A stretch of 64,000 nucleotides of DNA from Terrisporobacter glycolicus ATCC 14880 = DSM 1288. GTDB taxonomy: Bacteria > Bacillota > Clostridia > Peptostreptococcales > Peptostreptococcaceae. Made by a program: the position numbers and the translations under genes. The stretch covers positions 1,612,001-1,676,000 of the forward strand of contig NZ_CP117523.1 in the NCBI RefSeq assembly GCF_036812735.1, read 5' to 3'. Below the pieces are notes generated by a model. That model was not told the origin of the DNA, made no database searches, and saw only the letters and a program-made list of their open reading frames with translations. This document shows positions 34,127 through 42,619 of the stretch, one piece after another. Positions within the stretch are counted from its first letter, which is position 1, and each line of letters opens with the position of its first letter.

Positions 34127-34387
34127 TTATCTTTTTTTCTTTTTCTTTTTTTTCTTGCCTTTATTTAGACGTTTTTGCTTAGCTTTATATGCTTGCTTTT
34201 CTGCAACTTTTTTAGCTTTTTCTTCTTCATTCCTTTTTTCTAATTTAGAAACGTATAGAGTTAGTAATAATAATGCTAACCCCATAGCAGCAAATATGTA
34301 GTTTTTAATATATAATCCCAAAACTATAATAGTACTATCAACTATAATACCTATGTGATTTTTATATTTCATATAAAAATTTTTCAT
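34127..34387 (-). CDS. small membrane protein with poly-lysine tail
   Basis: 86 aa from the ATG that follows GAGGA (a longer frame starts 18 bases upstream). Two hydrophobic segments (about 10-27 and 29-46), then a charged helical tail KLEKRNEEEKAKKVAEKQAYKAKQKRLN ending in a nearly uninterrupted run of ten Lys and a final Arg. With the positive tail inside, both termini would be cytoplasmic. No known family. The tail may bind nucleic acid or anionic lipid head groups (inference). Confidence 0.7.
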   Translation of the reverse strand: MKNFYMKYKNHIGIIVDSTIIVLGLYIKNYIFAAMGLALLLLTLYVSKLEKRNEEEKAKKVAEKQAYKAKQKRLNKGKKKKKKKKR

Positions 34388-34692
34388 ACTAGTCCTCTTT
34401 TTCACTTGAATTTTATATATCTATAATAAAAAAACATAGAGCATTAGTCAATAAAAATTTAAAAATGCATTTATTGAATGATAAAGACAAATTTATATGT
34501 TACAAGTAACAGAACATTAACGGTATTTGGATGTGAATAAAAAAAATCATACATTTAATATAAAATATATGATATTAAATTACAGGAAAAATTTGTTTTT
34601 GACAATAAAATGTTAATTTCGACAAAGGATATAGTTTATAATACAAATAGAGTGAATTAAAATAGAATAATTGAATTGTGGGGGAAGAAAAA

Positions 34693-35253
34693 ATGAGTAA
34701 AAAATTATCAGTATTAATGGCAGCAATATTATCACTAAGTATGATGTTAGTAGGATGTAAAAGTGAAAGTCCAACAGATGTAGTAAATACATATTTCACA
34801 CAACTAAAAAAGGGAGATAGTGAAGAAGCTAGTAAGTTTATTGAAGAGACTATTTCAGAAACTGAAGAAGAAACTGGAGATAAAGCTGCGAAGGAAAAAA
34901 CAGATGAAGCATTAAAAATATATCTTTCAAAAATGGATGCTAAAGTATTATCTGAGAAAGTAGATGGAGATAATGCAACTGTTGAAGTAGAACTTAGCAG
35001 TCTTAATTTTGGGAATATGTTAATAGAAGTAATGCAAGAAGGATTAGCAGATGCTTTTAGTGGAAAAGAAGTAGATGACGATTATATGAGTAAAAGTTTA
35101 TTAGAAAAAGTTAAGTCAGGTAAGGTGGAAACAAGAACTGGAAAAGTAAATTTAACAAAAAAAGATAAAGTATGGACAATAAAATCTGACGACGATATAC
35201 TAACTTTAATGCTTGGAAAAGCAAAGTTAGAAGATAATTCAACAAGTAAATAA
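34693..35253 (+). CDS. lipoprotein with DUF4878/DUF5105-like domain
   Basis: 186 aa. Signal MSKKLSVLMAAILSLSMMLVGC, lipobox LVGC with Cys22. The mature part begins SPTDVVNTYFTQLKKGDSEEASKFI, the NTF2-like start of DUF4878/DUF5105 lipoproteins, and ends with KVNLTKKDKVWTIKSDDDILTLMLG. ATG at 34693 is preceded by GGGGGAAG. Exported and membrane-anchored; no enzymatic role assigned. A strong terminator follows. Confidence 0.82.
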   Translation: MSKKLSVLMAAILSLSMMLVGCKSESPTDVVNTYFTQLKKGDSEEASKFIEETISETEEETGDKAAKEKTDEALKIYLSKMDAKVLSEKVDGDNATVEVELSSLNFGNMLIEVMQEGLADAFSGKEVDDDYMSKSLLEKVKSGKVETRTGKVNLTKKDKVWTIKSDDDILTLMLGKAKLEDNSTSK

Positions 35254-35262
35254 ATTATTATA

Positions 35263-35300
35263 CTAAAAAGGATATGCTTATAATAGCATATCCTTTTTAG
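35263..35300 (+). terminator. Terminator after the lipoprotein gene
   Basis: Perfect 16-bp stem CTAAAAAGGATATGCT / AGCATATCCTTTTTAG, loop TATAAT. Directly abuts the marR promoter. Confidence 0.92.
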
Positions 35301-35329
35301 TTGACATAAGTATAAATAGTAGTTATTAT
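35301..35329 (+). promoter_or_regulatory. marR promoter
   Basis: Consensus TTGACA at 35301-35306, 17-base spacer, TATTAT at 35324-35329, right behind the preceding terminator. Confidence 0.7.
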
Positions 35330-35364
35330 AGTTTAGTACAAAACAAATTTGTGGAGGTGTTTTC

Positions 35365-35802
35365 TTGACTAATAAAAATAAGCTAGGTCTTCATATTAGT
35401 AAAATAAATCATATAATTTCAAGAAAAATGGATAGTGCTGTAATTAAAGCTATTGATGATAACTTAACTGTATCACAAGCTTATGTAATAGATTTTATTT
35501 CTATGAAAGGTGAAAATAAAGAAATATTCCAGAAAGACTTGGAAAAAGAGTTTGATCTGAAACGTTCATCTATTAGTTTAATGTTGAATAACATGGAAAA
35601 GAGTGATTTGATAGAAAGAGTTCCTGTAGCAGAAGATGCTCGTTTAAAAAAAATAATTTTAACAAATAAGTCTAAGAAGCTTTATGAAGAAATTTCTAAA
35701 TCCATTGACTCAATAGAGCATAAGTTGTGTGAAAATATAACACCAGAAGAGATAAAGATATTTAAAATAGTACTTGATAAAATAAGAAATAATTTAGAAT
35801 AA
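35365..35802 (+). CDS. MarR-family transcriptional regulator
   Basis: 145 aa. Winged helix: LTVSQAYVIDFISMKGENKEIFQKDLEKEFDLKRSSISLMLNNMEKSDLIERVPVAEDARLKKIILTNKSKKL, including the conserved D-x-R of the wing. TTG start with GGAGGTG six bases upstream. Located 141 bases upstream of a MATE exporter, the usual MarR-efflux pairing; the space between contains a large inverted repeat. Probably represses the exporter (inference). Confidence 0.9.
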   Translation: MTNKNKLGLHISKINHIISRKMDSAVIKAIDDNLTVSQAYVIDFISMKGENKEIFQKDLEKEFDLKRSSISLMLNNMEKSDLIERVPVAEDARLKKIILTNKSKKLYEEISKSIDSIEHKLCENITPEEIKIFKIVLDKIRNNLE

Positions 35803-35823
35803 ATTATTAGCAATTATCTACAG

Positions 35824-35887
35824 CACTTCGACTAAGGTTATTATTTATAATAGGAAATTTTTTATACTTAATACCTTATACGAAGTG
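35824..35887 (+). repeat. Imperfect inverted repeat between marR and the MATE gene
   Basis: CACTTCGACTAAGGTTATT and AATACCTTATACGAAGTG pair with three mismatches across a 27-base AT-rich loop. No T tail. Could be a dimeric MarR operator pair or an RNA hairpin affecting read-through into the exporter. Confidence 0.5.
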
Positions 35888-35943
35888 AATTTTTATAGAA
35901 TGTTGTTTTGTGCAAAACATAAATGAATGAAGGAGAATAGAAT

Positions 35944-37320
35944 ATGTCAAAAGTATCTAATTTTACAGAGGGTAAAATATTCTCGCCCTTATTAAAATTT
36001 GCCATACCAATTTTACTTGCACTATTTTTACAAACAATGTATGGTGCAGTTGATTTACTTATAGTTGGTAGGTTTGGTCATGCAGCAGATGTGTCAGCTG
36101 TATCCACAGGTAGCCAAGTAATGATGACGATAACAGTAATAATTACAGGACTAACTATGGGTCTTACTATATTAATAGGTCAAAAATTAGGAGAAGGAAA
36201 GTCAAGAGAAGCTGGAGATGTTGTGGGAAGTGGTATTTGCATATTTGCAGTTATGGCTATTATTATTACCATTTTAGTTGTAAGTTTTGCTTCGCCCATA
36301 TCTTCATTTATGCATGCACCAAAAGAAGCTTTTAATGGAACTGTATCTTACATAAGAATTTGTGCTGTAGGTTCAGTTTTTGTAGTTTCTTATAATATTA
36401 TAGGCGGAGTTTTTAGAGGTCTTGGTGATTCAAAAACTCCACTTATAACAGTTGCAATTGCCTGTGTTACAAATATTATTGGAGATTTGATTTTTGTTGG
36501 AGTCTTTAAAATGGCAGCAGCAGGGGCAGCCATTGCCACTATTATGGCTCAAGGGTTAAGTGTTATTTTATCTTTGATAATTATTAGAAAGCGTGGATTG
36601 CCTTTTGAGTTTTCAAAAGAAAGTATAAAGTTCCATAAAAACTTAACATCAAAAATAATTAAATATGGTGCTCCAATAGCCCTACAAGACGGACTTGTAC
36701 ATTTATCTTTTCTTGTTATTATGATTATAGGTAATTCTATGGGAGTAATTCCATCAGCAGGAATTGGTGTTGCAGAAAAACTTGTTGGGTTTATAATGCT
36801 TATACCATCGTCGTTTTCACAAGCAGTATCTGCTTTTGTTGCACAAAATTATGGTGCTAAAAAATATGAAAGGGCTAAAAAAGTTCTTCTATATGCCATT
36901 TTAGCATCTTTATGTTGCGGTGTTTTAATGTTTTATATTACATTTTTCCATGGAAATTTACTAGCAGGAATGTTCTCAAAAGATAAGTATGTAGTTTTAG
37001 CAGCTTGGGAATATATGAAAGCTTATGGAATAGACTGCCTTTTAACTGCAATAATGTTTTCTATGGTAGGTTATTTTAATGGATGTGGAAAAACAACTTT
37101 TGTAATGATACAAGGAATAGTAGGTGCTTTTTGTGTGAGAATACCAGTTTCGTTTCTTATGAGTAAAATAGAGCCAGTGTCTCTATTTAAAGTTGGTCTT
37201 GCAACACCAATGTCCACCTTAGTTCAAATTATTTTATGTATAATTTACTTTGTGATTTTATCAAAAAAATTAAGAAAAGAAAATTTATTATCAGATACTA
37301 AATCAGTAAAAAAAGCATAA
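35944..37320 (+). CDS. MATE-family multidrug/metabolite exporter
   Basis: 458 aa with twelve membrane helices, in the usual 440-460 range. Motifs: FAIPILLALFLQTMYGAVDLLIVGRFG at the N terminus and internal repeat features GGVFRGLGDSKTPL and GYFNGCGKTTFVMIQG, which are the two matching loops of the MATE halves. Uses a Na+ or H+ gradient to expel cationic compounds. GAAGGAG ribosome site; likely controlled by the MarR gene upstream. Confidence 0.93.
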   Translation: MSKVSNFTEGKIFSPLLKFAIPILLALFLQTMYGAVDLLIVGRFGHAADVSAVSTGSQVMMTITVIITGLTMGLTILIGQKLGEGKSREAGDVVGSGICIFAVMAIIITILVVSFASPISSFMHAPKEAFNGTVSYIRICAVGSVFVVSYNIIGGVFRGLGDSKTPLITVAIACVTNIIGDLIFVGVFKMAAAGAAIATIMAQGLSVILSLIIIRKRGLPFEFSKESIKFHKNLTSKIIKYGAPIALQDGLVHLSFLVIMIIGNSMGVIPSAGIGVAEKLVGFIMLIPSSFSQAVSAFVAQNYGAKKYERAKKVLLYAILASLCCGVLMFYITFFHGNLLAGMFSKDKYVVLAAWEYMKAYGIDCLLTAIMFSMVGYFNGCGKTTFVMIQGIVGAFCVRIPVSFLMSKIEPVSLFKVGLATPMSTLVQIILCIIYFVILSKKLRKENLLSDTKSVKKA

Positions 37321-37321
37321 A

Positions 37322-37385
37322 TTTCAAGAAAAAAATTTTTATTGAAATAAAGCCATTAATGTAATAATTAGTGGCTTTATTTTAT
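37322..37385 (+). terminator. Terminator after the MATE gene
   Basis: Main stem AAAGCCATTAAT / ATTAGTGGCTTT (37349-37378, one G:U) with ATTTTATT tail; a smaller ATTTCAA / TTGAAAT hairpin precedes it. Confidence 0.75.
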
Positions 37386-37459
37386 TCACTCTTACATAAA
37401 ATATCTTTTAATGGCAAATTTAATATAAATAGCAAAAGTCATTAAAGGAGAAATGTAAA

Positions 37460-38875
37460 ATGAGCACAAATGAAAATAAGAAAAAATCATTTAAGTTACC
37501 AACGGCTTATACTGTATTATTAGCCATAACAGCGATTATTGCAATTGCAACATATTTCATACCAGGAGTTAAGAAAGCAACTCTGGCTAATTTTGTTATG
37601 GCACCAATAACTGGATTAAAGGAGTCAATTGATATAGCCATCTTCGTTTTACTGATAGGAGGATTTTTAGGAGTAACTACAAAAACAGGTGCCTTAGATG
37701 CAGGTATAGGAAATGTAGTTGCTAAGTTAAAGGGAAAAGAATTGATTTTAATACCTGTTTTAATGTTTTTATTCTCTCTTGGAGGAACTAGTTTTGGTAT
37801 GGCAGAAGAAACTATTGCTTTTACAGCTTTAGTTACAACTACTATGATAATAGCAGGATTTGATCCTTTAGTATCTGTAGCGTCTATTATTTTAGGAGCA
37901 GGCTGTGGTGTTTTAGGATCTACAGTTAACCCGTTTTTAGTTTCTGTAAGTATTGGTGCACTAAAAGGAGTAAACATAGCAACTAATCAAGTTATAGTAA
38001 TTGGTACAAATATAGCATTATGGTTATCGTCATTACTTATATCCATATTTTTTGTTATGAATTATGCTAAAAAAGTTCATGCTGATAAATCAAATACATT
38101 ATTGTCAGACTCAGAAATAAGACAAGCAAATGAAGCTTTTATAGGAAATAAAGATGGCAAAGAAGAAGTAATAGAGTTTACTGGACAGAGAAAAGTTGTA
38201 CTATCACTATTTGCTTTTACATTCTTAGTGATGGTAGCAGGAATTATTCCTTGGGAAGAATTTGGTGTAACCATATTTGCAAATACAGCATTTTTAACTG
38301 GAGCTCCACTTGGAAGCTGGTGGTTCTCTGAGCTAGGCATGTGGTTTGTAATTATGGCAATAATTATAGGTTTAGTTTATAGAATGACAGAATTAGAAAT
38401 AGTAAATTCATTCCTAGATGGAGCAGCAGAAATGGTTGGAGTTGCCTTGGTTATAGGTGTCTCAAAAGGTATATCAGTTATAATGAGCTCTACAGGATTA
38501 GATGCATATGTATTGTCAAAGGCATCTTCAGTATTAATTGGAATGTCACCAATTATATTCACAGTAGTTGCTTATTTAATTTATATGGCATTGTCATTTT
38601 TTATACCTTCTACATCTGGACTTGCAGGTTTATCAATGCCAATATTTGGGCCTTTAGCAGTTAGCTTAGGATTTCCACCAGAAGTTATAATCTCAATATT
38701 TAGTGCTGGTAGTGGTATTGTAAACTTAGTTACACCAACAAGTGGTGTTATAATGGGAACACTAGCTATAGCAAAAGTAGATTATTCATCATGGGTTAAG
38801 TTTGTAACGAAAGTATTATTAGCTATTTTCGTTGCATCAGCAATTATATTAAGTATTGCTATGATGATGGTATAA
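37460..38875 (+). CDS. YfcC-family (DcuC-like) amino-acid/peptide or dicarboxylate transporter
   Basis: 471 aa, about twelve membrane helices. Family segments: SFKLPTAYTVLLAITAIIAIATYFIPG at the start, GGFLGVTTKTGALDAGIGNVV, GGTSFGMAEETIAFTALV, GCGVLGSTVNPFLVSV and FFIPSTSGLAGLSMPIFGPLA. Substrate of YfcC proteins is poorly defined. Only 22 bases upstream of pepD with its own good ribosome site, so the two form an operon. The natural reading is uptake of dipeptides or amino acids, or export of the products (inference). Confidence 0.88.
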   Translation: MSTNENKKKSFKLPTAYTVLLAITAIIAIATYFIPGVKKATLANFVMAPITGLKESIDIAIFVLLIGGFLGVTTKTGALDAGIGNVVAKLKGKELILIPVLMFLFSLGGTSFGMAEETIAFTALVTTTMIIAGFDPLVSVASIILGAGCGVLGSTVNPFLVSVSIGALKGVNIATNQVIVIGTNIALWLSSLLISIFFVMNYAKKVHADKSNTLLSDSEIRQANEAFIGNKDGKEEVIEFTGQRKVVLSLFAFTFLVMVAGIIPWEEFGVTIFANTAFLTGAPLGSWWFSELGMWFVIMAIIIGLVYRMTELEIVNSFLDGAAEMVGVALVIGVSKGISVIMSSTGLDAYVLSKASSVLIGMSPIIFTVVAYLIYMALSFFIPSTSGLAGLSMPIFGPLAVSLGFPPEVIISIFSAGSGIVNLVTPTSGVIMGTLAIAKVDYSSWVKFVTKVLLAIFVASAIILSIAMMMV

Positions 38876-38897
38876 ATTAATTTTAAGGAGAAAGTAA

Positions 38898-40358
38898 ATG
38901 ACAATAAATATTGAAAATCCAAAACTACAATTAGTTTTTAAATATTTTTCGGAAATATCTAAAATACCTAGAGGTTCTGGAAATGAAAAGGGAATAAGTG
39001 ATTATTTAGTAAGTGAAGCTAAAAGACTTGGATTAGAAGTAATTCAAGATGAAACATTAAATGTAATAATTAAAAAAACAGGTACACAAGGATATGAAAA
39101 TAGTCCAGGAGTAATACTTCAAGGACATATGGATATGGTTTGTGAAAAAAATAAAGACACAGTTCATGACTTTACTAAAGATGAAATAAAATTAAGAGTA
39201 GATGGAGATTATCTATATGCCACAGGAACAACTTTGGGAGCTGATAATGGAATAGCAGTTGCCATGGGACTTGCATTACTAGCAAGTGATGATATACCTC
39301 ATCCTCCTCTTGAAGTGATTTATACAGTTAATGAAGAAGTTAGTATGATAGGTGCTATGAAGTTAGATGGAAGTATCTTCAAAGGAAGATATATAATAAA
39401 CGTAGACTCAGAGGAAGAAGGAAAAATAACTGTAAGTTGTGCTGGTGGTGTGACTGCAGTTATTACTATAGATAAAGAATACAAGGAGATTTCTTCATCA
39501 AAAGTAGCTTATAATATAGGAATAAAGGGTCTCCAAGGTGGGCATTCAGGGATGGAAATCGATAAGAAGAGAGGAAATTCCAATGTATTAATGGGTAGAG
39601 TTTTAAATCATATTTGCAAAAGTGAAATAAGTTATGATTTAGTTACTATTCATGGTGGGCTTAAAAATAATGCAATACCTCGTGAAGCAGAATGTGTAAT
39701 TCTTATAGATGATAATAATAAAGAAGATTTAGAAAAAGAAATTGGAAATATTTTAGATATATTGAAAAACGAGCTAAAAACTTCAGATCCAGGCGTAATT
39801 TTGGAATGTAATAAAAATGAAGAAACTTACAATAAAGCATTAAGTGATGATGTTAAAAATCAAATTATTGGAGTTTTAAACTTAATGCCGAGAGGAATTC
39901 AAACTATGAGCGCTGATATAGAAGGCTTAGTAGAAAGCTCTACTAATTTAGGTGTCGTAGTTACAAATGATAATGATATTAAATTTGAATTTGCAACTAG
40001 AAGTTCAGTAAAAAGTTTAAAAGAAGACTTAAATTATAGAATGGAATTACTTAGCGGATTTATAGGTGTAAAACTTGACTTAGAAGATGATTATCCTGAG
40101 TGGGAATATGCTAAAAACTCTAAACTAGAAAAAATTTGTGAGGATACTTATGAAGAAGTAACAGGCAAAAAACCAGAAATAGTGGCACTACATGCTGGAT
40201 TAGAATGTGGATTGTTACTTGACGCCATAAAAGGGGCAGAGGCCGTGTCAATAGGTCCAGATTTATTTGATGTTCACACACCTAATGAACATTTAAGTAT
40301 TAGTTCAACAGAGAGAATATGGGATTACTTAATAGCTATCCTTAAAAATATTAAATAA
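38898..40358 (+). CDS. pepD: aminoacyl-histidine dipeptidase (M20C)
   Basis: 486 aa, the usual length. Di-zinc M20 motifs: LQGHMDMVCEKN (His80-x-Asp82 type), LGADNGIAVAMG (bridging Asp), NEEVSMIGA (general base Glu-Glu), DSEEEG and a terminal His in DVHTPNEHLSI. Cytoplasmic enzyme that cleaves carnosine-like and many other dipeptides. Located immediately after a YfcC-type transporter; both end at a strong terminator. In amino-acid-fermenting Clostridia this supports use of small peptides. Confidence 0.95.
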   Translation: MTINIENPKLQLVFKYFSEISKIPRGSGNEKGISDYLVSEAKRLGLEVIQDETLNVIIKKTGTQGYENSPGVILQGHMDMVCEKNKDTVHDFTKDEIKLRVDGDYLYATGTTLGADNGIAVAMGLALLASDDIPHPPLEVIYTVNEEVSMIGAMKLDGSIFKGRYIINVDSEEEGKITVSCAGGVTAVITIDKEYKEISSSKVAYNIGIKGLQGGHSGMEIDKKRGNSNVLMGRVLNHICKSEISYDLVTIHGGLKNNAIPREAECVILIDDNNKEDLEKEIGNILDILKNELKTSDPGVILECNKNEETYNKALSDDVKNQIIGVLNLMPRGIQTMSADIEGLVESSTNLGVVVTNDNDIKFEFATRSSVKSLKEDLNYRMELLSGFIGVKLDLEDDYPEWEYAKNSKLEKICEDTYEEVTGKKPEIVALHAGLECGLLLDAIKGAEAVSIGPDLFDVHTPNEHLSISSTERIWDYLIAILKNIK

Positions 40359-40391
40359 TTATTTTTATAAATTTAAAAAATGATTTTATAT

Positions 40392-40441
40392 ACTTACCCA
40401 AAAATGACATCTAATTTATTAGATGTCATTTTTTGGTAAGT
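40392..40441. terminator. Very long terminator hairpin after pepD
   Basis: ACTTACC-C-AAAAATGACATCTAAT pairs with ATTAGATGTCATTTTTT-GGTAAGT: over 20 base pairs with a tiny loop. Confidence 0.85.
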
Positions 40442-40618
40442 AAGTATTAAAAAAGTTTATATTAACCTATTTCTAGGACAATAACAAAAATGTGTTTTTT
40501 ACATTTTATAGTATGATTTAAAAAAATTCAATACATATTTTAAAAATATATATTATTCTGTTAATTTTCTTATATTTTAAGCAACTAAGAATTGGGAAAG
40601 GGATTTATAAAAATATTA

Positions 40619-40684
40619 TTGACTTTCATAGTGTACTATATATATAATACACTATGAAGGGTGTATTATATATATAGTACACTA
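40619..40684 (+). promoter_or_regulatory. GntR/YtrA-type promoter-operator: 56-bp palindrome
   Basis: TTGACT (40619-40624) and TATAAT (40643-40648), spacer 18. From 40629 to 40684 lies a perfect inverted repeat: two 24-bp arms around TATGAAGG. Each arm is itself nearly palindromic (GTGTA...TACAC), so the site looks like two operators facing each other. The left arm covers the spacer and -10. The adjacent GntR regulator is the expected binder. Confidence 0.85.
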
Positions 40685-40713
40685 ACATTATTAATTCTGA
40701 AAGAAGGAGATAG

Positions 40714-41076
40714 ATGTTGAAATTCATAGTGAATGATAGAGAGCCTGTATATATTCAAATCATTAGAAATATAAAACAAAAAGTTGTGACTGGTGAATTA
40801 AAAATGGGTGAAAGACTTCCTTCAAGAAGGGAAATGGCAGTAAATATAAATGTCAATCCAAATACAGTGCAAAAAGCATATAAGGAGATGGAAGAAATGG
40901 GGCTTATTAATACAATAAAAAATAATCAAAGTACTATTACTGAAGATGAAATTTTTGTTAGACAAATAAGAGAAAGTTTAATTAATGAGGCTACGGAAAT
41001 TTTTGTTGAGCAAATGAAAGCTATTAAGGTGGGCAAAGAAGAAATTAAAAATATTATCAATGAAAAATATGATTAG
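40714..41076 (+). CDS. YtrA-type GntR-family regulator
   Basis: 120 aa, the short YtrA form with almost no ligand domain. Winged helix: PVYIQIIRNIKQKVVTGELKMGERLPSRREMAVNINVNPNTVQKAYKEMEEMGLI, diagnostic for the GntR fold, then a short helical tail. AGAAGGAGA ribosome site. First gene of a four-gene operon with an ABC transporter and behind a large palindrome, so it very probably represses its own operon until an envelope stress signal appears. Confidence 0.92.
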   Translation: MLKFIVNDREPVYIQIIRNIKQKVVTGELKMGERLPSRREMAVNINVNPNTVQKAYKEMEEMGLINTIKNNQSTITEDEIFVRQIRESLINEATEIFVEQMKAIKVGKEEIKNIINEKYD

Positions 41077-41092
41077 GGGGCTTTAGGTAAAT

Positions 41093-41785
41093 ATGATTGA
41101 AGTGAAAAATGTCAAAAAGAGATATGGAATAGTCAAAGCTTTAGATGATGTTTCTTTTAATATAGAAGAGGGGAAAATCACTGCTATTTTAGGGGTGAAT
41201 GGTGTTGGAAAGTCAACTATTCTTAAATCTATTGCAGGTCTTGTAAAATTAGACAGAGGGGAAATTATTATTGATGGAGAAAAGTTCAATCAAAAAATTT
41301 ACAATAAACTTGCCTTTGTACCAGATATAGATATACATTTTTCTCATTTGAATATTAAAGAGACTTTTGAGCTTATGAAAATTTTCTATAAAAATTGGGA
41401 TGAAAAAAGAGCTTATGAAATGCTTAAAATGTTTTCTTTAGAGGATAGTCAAAATATTAGTAAATTATCAAAAGGAAATAAAGCAAGGGTGAAAATTATA
41501 ATTGGTTTTGCACAAAGAGCAAAATACACTTTGCTTGATGAACCCTTCTCTGGAATAGATATTTTTAAAAGAGAAGAATTTATAAAAGCAATATTGGAGT
41601 TTATTGAAGAAGATGAAAGTATTATTATTACTACACATGAAATAGGGGAAATAGAACAAATTGTGGATGATGTAATAATTATCAATAATGGAAAAGTAGT
41701 AGATAAGTTTAATGCAGAAGAAATTAGAGAAAATGAGGGCATGTCAATAGTTGACAAAATGAGGGAGGTATATGATGGTAAATAA
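41093..41785 (+). CDS. ABC transporter ATPase of the Ytr-like operon
   Basis: 230 aa, short ATPase as in YtrB/YxlF-type exporters. Walker A GVNGVGKST near 34-42, signature LSKGNKAR near 129, Walker B YTLLDEPFSGID near 146, H-loop TTHE. The Walker A has Val where most have Ala/Ser (GVNGVGKS). Ends inside the start of the permease gene (11-base overlap with the likely ATG). Pairs with the next gene. Confidence 0.9.
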   Translation: MIEVKNVKKRYGIVKALDDVSFNIEEGKITAILGVNGVGKSTILKSIAGLVKLDRGEIIIDGEKFNQKIYNKLAFVPDIDIHFSHLNIKETFELMKIFYKNWDEKRAYEMLKMFSLEDSQNISKLSKGNKARVKIIIGFAQRAKYTLLDEPFSGIDIFKREEFIKAILEFIEEDESIIITTHEIGEIEQIVDDVIIINNGKVVDKFNAEEIRENEGMSIVDKMREVYDGK

Positions 41786-42605
41786 AATATGGGCATTGTT
41801 TGAGATAGAATTTAAAAGAATACAAAAGATATATTTTTCTATACTTGCTTTGTTATTTTTAAGTAATGCTGGATTTTTTACTTTCTTAATTAATTTAAAT
41901 CTTAAAGAATCTGAATCAATATTAGGTTATAAGGTGGGGATATCGGAATTAAAAGGAAATGCTGCAATGGAATTATTCAGTTCAAGTTTTGTAGCACAGA
42001 CGACTTATCAGTTAACATTTTTTCTTTTAATAGGTGCATTATTATGGTGCTTATATTACGGCTTGGCAATTTGGTACAAAGATTTTTCTAATAAGACAAA
42101 AACTATATATACTTTGTTTATGTTACCAGAAAATAAATTTATAATATTTATATCAAAATTAATAACGATGGTAACATTAATTTATGGAGTAATACTTGTG
42201 CAATTTTTATGCTGGTTAATAATGGGTACAATAATGAAAAATATAAGTGGACTATCTTTTGTGCATATTATAAATACTATAAATAATGCAAGACCAGATA
42301 TTTACATGATTTACGTACCACAAATAAGTAGAGTAGAGTTTATAATGATATTTATACTCGGCCCAATTCTTGCTATGACAGTTTTATTTACAGGAATTAT
42401 GATGCATAAAACAGTTAAGAAAATAGGTGGAATACTAGGAGTAATATATGTTATTTCAATAATGATGGTTTATTTGTCAATTACAATACGTTACAATACA
42501 TATTCAGATATTTTAATGAAAACACATTTAATCTTTTATATAGTAGTATTTGTCATGTCCGTATGTGTTTCGTATAGCACATTGACTAAGAAAATATATG
42601 TTTAA
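41775..42605 (+). CDS. ABC transporter permease of the Ytr-like operon
   Basis: About 276 aa with six hydrophobic segments (about 16-38, 72-98, 123-148, 185-212, 220-240, 250-268). The segment IWYKDFSNKTKTIYTLFMLPENKFIIFISKLI is the cytoplasmic coupling region seen in ABC-2 permeases of GntR-linked exporters. ATG at 41775 is five bases after GGGAGGT; the ATG just before it is too close. Cargo unknown. Confidence 0.85.
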   Translation: MVNKIWALFEIEFKRIQKIYFSILALLFLSNAGFFTFLINLNLKESESILGYKVGISELKGNAAMELFSSSFVAQTTYQLTFFLLIGALLWCLYYGLAIWYKDFSNKTKTIYTLFMLPENKFIIFISKLITMVTLIYGVILVQFLCWLIMGTIMKNISGLSFVHIINTINNARPDIYMIYVPQISRVEFIMIFILGPILAMTVLFTGIMMHKTVKKIGGILGVIYVISIMMVYLSITIRYNTYSDILMKTHLIFYIVVFVMSVCVSYSTLTKKIYV

Positions 42606-42619
42606 GGGGGGAGAAATAC

